Assembly: GCA_964557005.1 (NCBI GenBank)
Contig: CAZKYI010000001.1
Coordinates: 124,001-188,000, forward strand
Origin: JBECKS01 sp964557005
GTDB taxonomy: Bacteria > Pseudomonadota > Gammaproteobacteria > Pseudomonadales > JBECKS01
DNA length: 64,000 nt
Direction: 5' to 3'
The position numbers and the translations under genes are program-made. Position 1 is the first letter of the stretch. Every line of letters begins with the position of its first letter. The notes beneath the pieces were generated by a model, which saw nothing but the letters and a program-made list of their open reading frames with translations, searched no databases and was not told where the DNA came from. Positions 8,781-17,570 of this stretch are shown here, one piece after another.

Positions 8781-9941
8781 ATGAATGATAAAACCCTGCC
8801 AGTCAATTTGTTAAATTTAAGTCGCGCCGAATTGCGCGACTTTTTTTTATCTATCGGAGAAAAACCTTTTCGTGCTGATCAGGTAATGAAATGGATTCAT
8901 CATTCCGGTGTCGATGATTTCGACAAAATGACCAATCTTGGAAAGGCGCTCAGAGAAAAATTATCCAGCCATGCGGTTATCAAGGCGCCGAAAATTCTTG
9001 AGAAACAATTTTCTTCCGATGGTACGCGTAAATGGATTATTGAAATCGATCAACATAATTTTGTTGAAACGGTTTTTATTCCCAGCAAAAGCCGTGGAAC
9101 CTTATGTGTTTCATCACAGGTAGGTTGTGCACTGGATTGCAGTTTCTGTTCTACAGGAAAACAAGGTTTTCAACGGGACTTGAATCTTGCCGAAATTATC
9201 GGTCAGTTATGGATTGCCAATCGTTCCTTTGAAGAAGATCCACCAAAACGCAAACTGCATTCCTGGGCTGACAGTGAGCGGTATATTACCAATGTGGTGA
9301 TGATGGGTATGGGAGAGCCGCTATTGAATTTTGATGCGGTTGTAAAAGCCATGCAGCTTATGAAAGATGATTTTGGTTATGGCATTTCAAAACGTCGGGT
9401 GACTTTGAGCACTTCAGGCGTTGTGCCGCGCATTTACGATTTGGTGAAAGAAATTGATGTAGCCTTGGCGGTTTCTTTACATGCACCCAACAATGAATTG
9501 AGGAATGAGTTGGTTCCTGTAAACAGGAAATATCCGCTCGAAGAATTATTGGCTGCGTGTAAGCATTATCTTGATTATTTCGGTGAAAACCGCAGACGCA
9601 TTACTATGGAATATGTGTTGCTGGCGGGTGTGAATGACAGTGCGGCTCATGCCAGACAGTTGACAGAATTGCTGAGAGAAGTACCCAGTAAAATCAACCT
9701 GATTCCTTTTAACAATTTCCCCAATTCCGGTTATGAGCGACCCTCTCAAGCTGCGATTGAACGCTTTAGAGATATTTTGATTCAGGCAGGCTATGTCGTA
9801 ACTTTGAGAACCACACGGGGAGATGATATTGACGCAGCCTGCGGCCAACTGGTTGGAAAAGTATTGGATCGCACCAAAAGACAGGCTCAATGGCAAAAAA
9901 AGCTGGAAGGTCGTATCCCTGTAACAAACACAATCGAATAA
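8781..9941 (+). CDS. rlmN: Dual-specificity 23S rRNA/tRNA adenine-C2 methyltransferase RlmN
   Basis: RlmN is a radical-SAM enzyme that methylates C2 of A2503 in 23S rRNA and of A37 in some tRNAs. The radical-SAM cluster motif is CALDCSFC. The GMGEPLLN motif and the C-terminal resolving cysteine in DIDAACGQL are also present. The ATG at 8781 gives 386 residues; an in-frame TTG four codons earlier is an alternative, and no strong ribosome site separates them. The gene lies between ndk and pilW, as in many gammaproteobacteria. Confidence 0.95.
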   Translation: MNDKTLPVNLLNLSRAELRDFFLSIGEKPFRADQVMKWIHHSGVDDFDKMTNLGKALREKLSSHAVIKAPKILEKQFSSDGTRKWIIEIDQHNFVETVFIPSKSRGTLCVSSQVGCALDCSFCSTGKQGFQRDLNLAEIIGQLWIANRSFEEDPPKRKLHSWADSERYITNVVMMGMGEPLLNFDAVVKAMQLMKDDFGYGISKRRVTLSTSGVVPRIYDLVKEIDVALAVSLHAPNNELRNELVPVNRKYPLEELLAACKHYLDYFGENRRRITMEYVLLAGVNDSAAHARQLTELLREVPSKINLIPFNNFPNSGYERPSQAAIERFRDILIQAGYVVTLRTTRGDDIDAACGQLVGKVLDRTKRQAQWQKKLEGRIPVTNTIE

Positions 9942-10011
9942 GCTACCTGCGTCTGTGAATTGACTGTAAGATGCCATTTCGGCTAAATAATGTCTGGTTT
10001 CCAAAGTATCC

Positions 10012-10779
10012 ATGTTTAACATGTTAAAATTTAAAGCTTTTTTAGTTCTGGCATTCTTGCTGTTGATGTTAAGTGCTTGCGCACAAAAGCCTGTTAATAA
10101 TAATTTGAATGAAGCAAAAGCAGCGGAAAGGAATATTATTGCAGCAAAAGCTTATATGGAAAAAAACAATACCAGAAAAGCATTAACACATTTGCAGAAA
10201 GCAGAGCGTTTTGAAAGCAAGTCTGTTGAATTGTTTCTGGCCTATGCTTTTCTCTACAAGATAGAAAATGATCCAAAACGAGAGGAACATTATTATCGCA
10301 AAGCGCTTTCGGTCGATAAAAAAAATTCAAGAGTCAAAAATAATTACGGCAGTTTTTTATGTTTTCATGATGAGACTAAAAAAGGCCTCAGGTTTTTGAC
10401 AGATGCGAGTGAAGACTATTTTTATCAAAGTCGGGCAGAAGCTTATATCAATAGAGGTTTGTGTGAAAAAGTGATGGGCGATTTGACCGCTGCTGAAAAA
10501 TCCTTTCAGCAATCGATACGTTTAAATACACGTTCCAGCGAACCTTTTCTGGAGTTGAGCGCAATTTATTTTGAAAAGAATGATTTACATCTGGCCAGTA
10601 TGTATCACAGGCAATATATGAATAACCAGAGTCAGCAGGATGTCAGAGCACTCTTGCTGGGTGCAAAAATTGCCAAAGGCCAACAGGATAACACTGCACT
10701 GCGTAACTATGGTTTGTTGTTGGAAAAATTGTATCCCAACAGCAGTGAATATAAAGAATACCTGAACATGATTAAATAA
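10012..10779 (+). CDS. pilW: Type IV pilus biogenesis lipoprotein PilW/PilF
   Basis: This TPR-repeat outer-membrane lipoprotein is the pilotin needed for secretin (PilQ) assembly in type IV pili. A lipoprotein signal ends in LMLSAC at about residue 24. The rest is repeated TPR helix pairs, for example the KAEHYYRKAL-like and AAEKSFQQSI segments. A second ATG three codons in would also leave a complete signal. It stands between rlmN and rodZ, its usual position, which supports the name more than sequence alone does. Confidence 0.85.
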   Translation: MFNMLKFKAFLVLAFLLLMLSACAQKPVNNNLNEAKAAERNIIAAKAYMEKNNTRKALTHLQKAERFESKSVELFLAYAFLYKIENDPKREEHYYRKALSVDKKNSRVKNNYGSFLCFHDETKKGLRFLTDASEDYFYQSRAEAYINRGLCEKVMGDLTAAEKSFQQSIRLNTRSSEPFLELSAIYFEKNDLHLASMYHRQYMNNQSQQDVRALLLGAKIAKGQQDNTALRNYGLLLEKLYPNSSEYKEYLNMIK

Positions 10780-10780
10780 C

Positions 10781-11701
10781 ATGAGTGATCACGAGCATAC
10801 AGTTGTGAATAAAGGTAAGGGGCTTGAGCAGGAAGGCCACCGTGCTGAATTGCGTGTGGTCAGTGATCGGATTTCGGGGTCGTACAGTGCTGTACTTAAG
10901 AAGGCGCGAGAGAAAAAAGGTCTGAGTGAAAAAGAGGTTGCTGATGCCTTGCATGTGTCCAGCTACATTATCAAAGCGTTGGAAAATCAGCATTATGAAA
11001 GTTTGCCTGCTGATACCTATGTTAAAGGTTATATCCGTTCCTATGCAGCCTTGCTTAATCTGAATCCAGAAGGGCTGATCAAGGATTTTCTTCAGGATAA
11101 ACAATTCCGTGCGTTAAGTGCTCAACAGCGTCAGTTAAAGGAGCAGGAAGCGCAAGAGAAAGCACGCCTTGAAAAAGAACCGGTATTTGACCAGAAAATT
11201 CATCAACTGGCTGATCAGTTGATTGCAATCAAGGCACGCTATGGAACTTATATCGTTATTGGTGTGATTCTGTTTGTGGCAGGTGTTTTGATTTTTTATC
11301 AGTCCCTGTCTTCAGTAGAGCTTCAACATAAAACCCAGTGGATTGAGCGTGTAAAAGTACAAGGTGCCGATGGTTCGATTGTGGTGAGTGAGTTTTCAGA
11401 CGCACAGATACACACCTCTATGGTGAATGCTGTTTCCGATTCTGCTGCGATAACAGAAGATCACATAAGAATGGTTTTTTCAGATACTTCATGGGTGAGC
11501 ATTCGTGATGCTGATAACAAGTTGCTTCATCAGTCCAAAGAAACCAAAGGTGAAGTTTTTCAATTCACAGGTAAGGCACCCTTTTATTTAAGGCTGAGTA
11601 ATGCCAGAGCAGCTCATGTGAGCTTCAATGGTAAGGAAATCGATTTTACGAGTGCCTTGACTGATGATGGTCAACTTCATTCCTTTGAACTGAAAAATTG
11701 A
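10781..11701 (+). CDS. rodZ: RodZ-like cytoskeletal protein
   Basis: RodZ links the MreB cytoskeleton to the cell-elongation machinery. Three parts are visible. An N-terminal helix-turn-helix of the Xre type spans about residues 28-90 (LKKAREKKGLSEKEVADAL). One transmembrane helix lies at about 152-170. A periplasmic beta domain of the RodZ C-terminal type follows, including FSDTSWVSIRDADNKLL and the APFYLRLSNA segment. It starts one base after pilW and is followed by ispG, as in E. coli. Confidence 0.92.
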   Translation: MSDHEHTVVNKGKGLEQEGHRAELRVVSDRISGSYSAVLKKAREKKGLSEKEVADALHVSSYIIKALENQHYESLPADTYVKGYIRSYAALLNLNPEGLIKDFLQDKQFRALSAQQRQLKEQEAQEKARLEKEPVFDQKIHQLADQLIAIKARYGTYIVIGVILFVAGVLIFYQSLSSVELQHKTQWIERVKVQGADGSIVVSEFSDAQIHTSMVNAVSDSAAITEDHIRMVFSDTSWVSIRDADNKLLHQSKETKGEVFQFTGKAPFYLRLSNARAAHVSFNGKEIDFTSALTDDGQLHSFELKN

Positions 11702-11707
11702 TATTTC

Positions 11708-12796
11708 ATGTCTGAAATCAAACGTAGAAAGTCGCGTAAAATCATGGTGGGTAATGTTGCGGTGGGTGGTGATGCACCCATCAGTGTACAAAGCATGACC
11801 AACACCGAAACCTGCGATGTTGAACAAACGGTGCAACAAATCCGTGCTTTGGAACAGGCAGGTGCAGATTTGGTGAGAGTTTCAGTTCCGAGTATGGACG
11901 CAGCAGAAGCATTTGGGAAAATCAGACAAAAAACTGCGGTGCCATTGATTGCCGATATTCATTTCGATCATAAAATTGCCTTGAGGGTTGCTGAATTGGG
12001 TGTGGATTGTTTACGTATCAATCCTGGCAATATTGGCAAGGAAGAAAAAGTGCGCGCTGTTGTGGACTGCGCACGCGATAAAAACATTCCTATTCGTATT
12101 GGAGTGAATGCAGGTTCTCTCGAAAAGGATTTGCAAAGAAAGTATCACGAACCTTGTGCAGAAGCGCTGGTTGAATCGGCCATGCGTCATATTGATATTC
12201 TTGATCGCCTGAATTTTCAGGATTTTAAAGTGAGCTTGAAAGCTTCCAGTGTGGATATGACCATTGATGCCTATCGTTTGATTGCTGCGCAGATTGAACA
12301 ACCTTTGCATCTTGGTGTGACCGAAGCGGGTGTGTTGCGCTCTGGTTCAATTAAATCAGCCATTGCTTTGGGTGCCTTGTTGCTTGATGGTATCGGCGAT
12401 ACCTTGCGCGTTTCTCTGGCGGCAGATCCAGTCGAAGAAATCCGCGTGGGTTTCGATATTCTGAAAAGCCTCAAGTTGCGTACCAAGGGCATCAATTTTA
12501 TCGCCTGCCCAAGCTGTTCACGGCAGGAGTTCGATGTCATCAAAACCATGAATGAGCTGGAAGCGCGTCTGGAAGACATTAATGAATCTATTGATGTTGC
12601 AGTCATTGGCTGCAAAGTGAATGGTCCGGGCGAAGCGAAAGAAGTCGATATTGGGCTTGCTGGTGCATCACCTGCGAGTTTGATTTACAGGGAAGGTCAG
12701 AAAAGCCACAAAATTGATAACGCCCATATTGTCGATGAAATTGAATCCCTGGTCAGAGCACGTGTCAAAGCGATGAAAGAAGCAGGGCAAAGCTGA
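11708..12796 (+). CDS. ispG: 4-hydroxy-3-methylbut-2-enyl diphosphate synthase IspG
   Basis: IspG catalyses the penultimate step of the non-mevalonate isoprenoid pathway and carries a [4Fe-4S] cluster. The cluster cysteines are in CPSCSRQ and VIGCKVNGPGE. The N-terminal TIM-barrel motif SVQSMTNT is present. The length (362) is close to E. coli IspG (372). Its need for a cluster fits its place downstream of the isc genes. Confidence 0.97.
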   Translation: MSEIKRRKSRKIMVGNVAVGGDAPISVQSMTNTETCDVEQTVQQIRALEQAGADLVRVSVPSMDAAEAFGKIRQKTAVPLIADIHFDHKIALRVAELGVDCLRINPGNIGKEEKVRAVVDCARDKNIPIRIGVNAGSLEKDLQRKYHEPCAEALVESAMRHIDILDRLNFQDFKVSLKASSVDMTIDAYRLIAAQIEQPLHLGVTEAGVLRSGSIKSAIALGALLLDGIGDTLRVSLAADPVEEIRVGFDILKSLKLRTKGINFIACPSCSRQEFDVIKTMNELEARLEDINESIDVAVIGCKVNGPGEAKEVDIGLAGASPASLIYREGQKSHKIDNAHIVDEIESLVRARVKAMKEAGQS

Positions 12797-12864
12797 AGGT
12801 TCAGTCACTCACAGGTTTCGGGTAGAATCGCCCGCCTGCTTGCAGGTATGAAAAGAGATACATT

Positions 12865-14166
12865 TTGAGTAAGAAAATTACATCCATTCGAGGTATGCAC
12901 GATATTCTGCCTGCGGAATCTGGCTATTGGCAGTATCTTGAATCCACTTATCGAGCGTTGCTGGCGAGTTATGGTTATCAGGAAATACGCTTCCCGATTC
13001 TCGAAGAAACGCAATTATTCAAGCGCTCTGTTGGCGAAGTAACTGATATTGTTGAGAAAGAAATGTACACCTTTCTTGATCGCAATCAGGAGTCGCTCAC
13101 TCTGCGTCCGGAAGGCACAGCAGGGTGTGTGCGGGCGGCAGAACAGCACGGCTTGCTTTATAACCAGATACAGCGCTTGTATTACAATGGCCCCATGTTT
13201 CGTTATGAGCGTCCACAAAAAGGGCGGGCGAGACAGTTTCATCAATTAGGTGTTGAGGCTTTCGGCATATCGGGAAACGATATTGAACTGGAACTGATTT
13301 TACTGAGTGCACGTTTGTTCAAGCATCTTGGCGTACTGGAGCATGTGAGTCTGCAAATCAATTCCATCGGCGACAGTGAAGCGCGCGCAGCTTTTGGTCG
13401 AGAGTTGCTGGCTTATTTATCTAAGCACAAGGATAAACTGGATGCAGATAGTCAGGAGCGTTTGAATAAAAATCCGCTGAGAATTCTCGATAGCAAAGAT
13501 CAAGGTACTCAGGCTGTTTTAAAAACAGCACCCAAACTTGAAAAATTTCTGAGCAAGCATTCTGCACAGCGTTATGCTGACTTGAAACAAAGCTTGAATG
13601 CACTGGGCATTGGATTCACTGAAAATCCTGCTCTGGTGCGTGGTCTGGATTATTACAATGATTTGGTGTTTGAGTGGGTAAGCAGTGATTTGGGTGCTCA
13701 GGCAACCGTGTGTGCAGGCGGTCGCTATGACCATCTGGTAGAAACTCTGGGCGGGCGTGCAACACCCGCTGCCGGTTTTGCGGTAGGGCTTGAGCGTTTG
13801 ATTTTGTTACTGAGTACGCTTGAGCGACTTCCTGAACTTGATGAGCAAAGTGATGTCATCATTCTTTATACTGCTGCCGACGAACAGGCAGCCAGTGTTG
13901 AAAGCTTTGTGCTGGGTTTGGCAGAAAATATTCGCAGTGCATTACCCACACTTAAAGTAGTATTGAATTGCGGACGCGCCAGTTTGAAGTCGCAAATGAA
14001 AAAAGCGGATAAAAGCGGGGCTGCACTTGCGCTGATTATTGGAGAACAGGAATTTGCCCAACAAAGTGTGCAGGTAAAATTTCTGAGAAACCAGACAGAC
14101 TCGCAAACACTTGATAAAAATGCAGTGATTGAACTGCTTCACAACTATTTTCTTACTCGTATGTAA
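12865..14166 (+). CDS. hisS: Histidyl-tRNA synthetase
   Basis: This class II synthetase charges tRNA-His. Motif 2 (FRYERPQKGRARQFHQLG), the histidine-A signature LVRGLDYY and the GGRYD loop are present, followed by a C-terminal anticodon-binding domain. The start is TTG at 12865. The only nearby ATG (12848) opens a six-codon frame that stops, and the TTG gives the family N-terminus with IRGMHDILP. Length is 433 residues, normal for the family. Confidence 0.96.
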   Translation: MSKKITSIRGMHDILPAESGYWQYLESTYRALLASYGYQEIRFPILEETQLFKRSVGEVTDIVEKEMYTFLDRNQESLTLRPEGTAGCVRAAEQHGLLYNQIQRLYYNGPMFRYERPQKGRARQFHQLGVEAFGISGNDIELELILLSARLFKHLGVLEHVSLQINSIGDSEARAAFGRELLAYLSKHKDKLDADSQERLNKNPLRILDSKDQGTQAVLKTAPKLEKFLSKHSAQRYADLKQSLNALGIGFTENPALVRGLDYYNDLVFEWVSSDLGAQATVCAGGRYDHLVETLGGRATPAAGFAVGLERLILLLSTLERLPELDEQSDVIILYTAADEQAASVESFVLGLAENIRSALPTLKVVLNCGRASLKSQMKKADKSGAALALIIGEQEFAQQSVQVKFLRNQTDSQTLDKNAVIELLHNYFLTRM

Positions 14167-14181
14167 TTCAGGAGGCGTGCT

Positions 14182-14868
14182 TTGAACAAGCTCAATGAAC
14201 AAGAACAATTAAATGAATTGGAGTTATGGTGGAGTGAGTATGGCCGTTCTATCATCATCGGTGTGGTGCTGGCGGTAGTTACGGTGGGTGGCTGGAATTT
14301 CTGGCATCAATATAAAAATCAGAGAGCAGAACAGGCTTCGGATATTTATTATCAAATGATGAATGTCTATGACGAGCTGGAAAACAGTTTCAACCAGAAT
14401 CCAAACTCTGAGCAGGATAGTCGTGCCAAGAATGAGCGCATGGTCAAGCAGTCTGCCTTTCAGGAAGCGGCTAATAACCTGAAAACACAATATGCTAAAA
14501 CCGAGTATGCCCAATATGCGCGTTTGCAAAGTGCGAAATATCATGTACTGCAAAATGATTTGGCTTCTGCCGAAAAAGAGCTGAGAGAAATTCTTGCAAA
14601 CAGCCCGAGCAAGGAAGTTGACTTGCTCACACGTACAAGACTTGCAAGGGTGCTGCTGGCAAACGGGCAGTTGGAAGAAGCCTTGAAAGTAAGCATGGTT
14701 AAAAATACAGGCAGTTACGAAGCGGTATTTCTTGAAATTCAGGGAGATGTGTATTTTGCACAAGGCGACAGCAAAAAAGCGTTTGAAGCTTATCGACAGG
14801 CAAGAGATAAAACAGAACAGCCTTCCGAAGCCCTTGATTTGAAATATTTTGATTTGCTTGGGCAATAA
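14182..14868 (+). CDS. yfgM: YfgM family inner-membrane TPR protein
   Basis: YfgM is an inner-membrane protein that binds the SecYEG-associated chaperone PpiD and helps outer-membrane protein traffic. The sequence has a short cytoplasmic N-terminus, one helix at about residues 18-38 and a periplasmic TPR domain. The start is TTG at 14182, with a perfect AGGAGG six bases before it. The hisS-yfgM-bamB-der order is the classical one. Confidence 0.9.
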   Translation: MNKLNEQEQLNELELWWSEYGRSIIIGVVLAVVTVGGWNFWHQYKNQRAEQASDIYYQMMNVYDELENSFNQNPNSEQDSRAKNERMVKQSAFQEAANNLKTQYAKTEYAQYARLQSAKYHVLQNDLASAEKELREILANSPSKEVDLLTRTRLARVLLANGQLEEALKVSMVKNTGSYEAVFLEIQGDVYFAQGDSKKAFEAYRQARDKTEQPSEALDLKYFDLLGQ

Positions 14869-14878
14869 TCCGACATTG

Positions 14879-16141
14879 ATGATGAAATTTTCCAGCACCA
14901 GCCTGATTGTCAGCCTCCTTTTTGTGCTGGCTTCGTGTTCGTCGATGAATATTGAACGCAAGGATTATGGCCGTTCGGAAAATTTTGTCGCAGTACCCAA
15001 GGTAAAAACCACACTTAAAGTTCGCCAGATTTGGGCGAAAGATGCAGGCTCTCCCAATCAGCAGGAATTCAGCAAGCTGGTTCCCTCGGTTTCCGAGCAG
15101 GGCATTTTTACAGTTTCTGAAAATGGCTTGCTAACTGCTTGGCAACATCGTCGTTTCCCTAATTTCCTGTTCAAACAAAAACATTGGCAAAAGCAGTTGT
15201 TTGAAGAAATCAGTGCCGGTGTATTTGAAGGTTATGGTGTGGTGCTGTTGGCCACTGCTGAAGGCAAGGTGCTTGCATTTGATAGCAAGACAGGTGATGC
15301 CCTGTGGGAAAAAGAGTTGAATGGTGAGGTATTGGCACCACCACAGGGAAATGGGCGTTTTGCCATTGTGCAAATGACCAATGGCATAGTGTATGGCCTG
15401 GATTTTACAAGTGGTGAAGAAAAATGGCGTTATAAAACTACCGTTCCAGCCTTGAGCTTGAGAGGTACAACCACGCCTGTGATTGAAAGAAACATTGTCT
15501 ATACAGGATTTGCCAGTGGCAAGGTCGTAGCGCTGGATATTGTGAGTGGTACTGCATTATGGGAAATGTATGTCTATCTGCCTGAGGGAGGCACCGAGCT
15601 TGAACAGGTCGTTGATGTCGATGGTAATCTTCTGTTAGATAATCACCGTTTGTTTGCTGCAAGCTATCAGGGAAAAGTTGTTGCACTTGCCAAGGCCGAT
15701 GGCCGACCGCTCTGGAAAAATAATGCGTCAAATTATCTCGGTCTGGAGCAGGGGCTTAACCAGATTTACAGCATTGAGGAAGATGGTTTGGTGCGTGCCT
15801 ACCATGTAGAAAGTGGCAAGTTGATATGGGAGCAAGATGCTTTAAAAAATCGTTTACTTGGTGCGCCTGCGATTCAGCAAAACTTTTTGGTAGTGGGAGA
15901 TTTACAGGGTTATTTGTATTGGCTGGATCAGGAAACTGGCGAGTTACGAGCGCGTAAATATCTTGGCAGAGGCTGGATTTCCACGCCGCATCAATGGGAT
16001 GCCAAAGGTGTGCAGCGAAAAGCCGAAAAAACCACTGCATTTAGACTATTTTCCAAGCCGGTTGTGAAAGATGGCATACTTTATGTGCAGAGCCAATTCG
16101 GTGCTTTGGCAGCTTACAAGATTGTTGATTCCGAAAAATAA
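14879..16141 (+). CDS. bamB: Outer-membrane assembly lipoprotein BamB
   Basis: BamB is the beta-propeller lipoprotein of the Bam complex that folds outer-membrane barrels. The signal peptide ends in the lipobox LASC, and the mature protein shows repeated PQQ-type blades (for example VLAFDSKTGDALWEKEL, VVALDIVSGTALWEM). ATG at 14879 is chosen because the signal peptide starts there; the next codon is also ATG. An upstream start inside yfgM would add a hydrophilic leader. Length is 420 residues. Confidence 0.95.
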   Translation: MMKFSSTSLIVSLLFVLASCSSMNIERKDYGRSENFVAVPKVKTTLKVRQIWAKDAGSPNQQEFSKLVPSVSEQGIFTVSENGLLTAWQHRRFPNFLFKQKHWQKQLFEEISAGVFEGYGVVLLATAEGKVLAFDSKTGDALWEKELNGEVLAPPQGNGRFAIVQMTNGIVYGLDFTSGEEKWRYKTTVPALSLRGTTTPVIERNIVYTGFASGKVVALDIVSGTALWEMYVYLPEGGTELEQVVDVDGNLLLDNHRLFAASYQGKVVALAKADGRPLWKNNASNYLGLEQGLNQIYSIEEDGLVRAYHVESGKLIWEQDALKNRLLGAPAIQQNFLVVGDLQGYLYWLDQETGELRARKYLGRGWISTPHQWDAKGVQRKAEKTTAFRLFSKPVVKDGILYVQSQFGALAAYKIVDSEK

Positions 16142-16182
16142 TTTTTCCTGTCTTTGAATAAACCCTGTTTTTGAACTGAAAT

Positions 16183-17568
16183 ATGAAACCTGTCATCGCG
16201 CTTGTTGGTCGCCCCAACGTGGGGAAATCCACACTGTTTAATCGCTTAACCAAAACGCGTGATGCCTTGGTGGCTGATGTGCCTGGTCTGACACGAGATC
16301 GTAAATATGGTGAAGCACGCTATCAGGACTGGTCGTTTATTGTGGTAGATACCGGCGGTGTCGGTGAAAACGAACACGATATTGATGAAAACATGAGTCG
16401 ACAAAGTTGGGCTGCGGTAAGAGAAGCCGATTTGGTGTTTTTTCTCGTTGATGCCAGAAATGGTTTAAGCAGTGCCGATGAAGACATTGCAAAAAAACTG
16501 CGCAGTTTGCACAAGTCGGTGATGCTGCTGGCAAATAAAATTGACGGCATTGATGGTGATAGCACCAGCGCAGAATTCTATGCACTCGGGCTGGATACCG
16601 TGCATCAGATTTCGGCAAGTCATGGCAGAGGCATTACGCAAGTATTGGATGAGGCGTTAAAACCTTTCGAGACCGAAGCAGAGCCTGAACAGCAAAACAT
16701 GCAAGGGACTCGTATCGCAGTAGTCGGGCGGCCTAATGTAGGCAAATCAACCTTGGTGAATCGCATGCTGGGTGAGGAGCGTGTTGTTGTTTTTGATATG
16801 CCAGGCACGACGCGAGACAGTATCTATATTCCATATCAGCGTCATGGTCGAGATTATGTTTTGATTGATACAGCGGGTGTGCGAAAGCGTGGCAAGGTAA
16901 GGGAAACGGTTGAGAAGTTTTCTGTGATTAAAGCCTTGCAGGCCATTTCTGATAGTCATGTATCTTTGGTTGTTATCGATGCGAGCGAAGGTCTGGTTGA
17001 GCAGGATATGCACATGCTTGGCTATGTAATTGAAAGTGGCCGTGCTCTGGTGATTGTGGTGAACAAATGGGACGGTCTTGAAAAAGAACAAAAGGAATTT
17101 GTTAAAAGGGAAATATCACGCCGACTGGTTTTTGCAGATTATGCAAAAGTACATTTTATTTCTGCCCTGCATGGCACTGGTGTAGGTGATTTGTATGCAG
17201 CGATTGATCAGGCTTTTGCTTCTGCAAATAAAAAGGAAAGCCCGGGTTTTCTGACCAGAGTTTTGGAAGATGCCTTGTCTGAACATCAGCCTCCTCTGGT
17301 GAATGGCCGCCGTATCAAGCTTCGTTATGCGCATATGGGTGGAACCAATCCACCGATTATCGTGATACATGGCAATCAGGTAGATAAGGTACCTGATGCC
17401 TATAAACGTTATCTTGAAAAAGTATTTCGCCGTGTGTTGGGTATGAGCGGTACACCGCTACGTGTTGAATTCAAGGGAAGTGATAACCCTTATGCAGGTA
17501 GAAAAAACAAGCTCACACCCTTACAGGAACATAAGGCACGCAGAAAGTTAAAAAGCCGCAAGCACTAG
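16183..17568 (+). CDS. der: Ribosome-assembly GTPase Der (EngA)
   Basis: Der helps late maturation of the 50S subunit. Two tandem GTPase domains are visible, each with a P-loop GRPNVGKST (about residues 8 and 184), switch DTGG or DTAG, and NKxD (NKID, NKWD) motifs. A C-terminal KH-like domain and a basic tail follow. The gene ends the conserved suhB-der block and converges on the MATE gene two bases away. Confidence 0.97.
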   Translation: MKPVIALVGRPNVGKSTLFNRLTKTRDALVADVPGLTRDRKYGEARYQDWSFIVVDTGGVGENEHDIDENMSRQSWAAVREADLVFFLVDARNGLSSADEDIAKKLRSLHKSVMLLANKIDGIDGDSTSAEFYALGLDTVHQISASHGRGITQVLDEALKPFETEAEPEQQNMQGTRIAVVGRPNVGKSTLVNRMLGEERVVVFDMPGTTRDSIYIPYQRHGRDYVLIDTAGVRKRGKVRETVEKFSVIKALQAISDSHVSLVVIDASEGLVEQDMHMLGYVIESGRALVIVVNKWDGLEKEQKEFVKREISRRLVFADYAKVHFISALHGTGVGDLYAAIDQAFASANKKESPGFLTRVLEDALSEHQPPLVNGRRIKLRYAHMGGTNPPIIVIHGNQVDKVPDAYKRYLEKVFRRVLGMSGTPLRVEFKGSDNPYAGRKNKLTPLQEHKARRKLKSRKH

Positions 17569-17570
17569 TG

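Noticed and set aside
12832..12848. A 17-base sequence (CCGCCTGCTTGCAGGTA) found before hisS and again inside rnpB at 48010-48026.
   Set aside because: Two copies only, both short self-complementary hairpins with different surroundings; in rnpB it is simply the P9 hairpin. Chance is a sufficient explanation.
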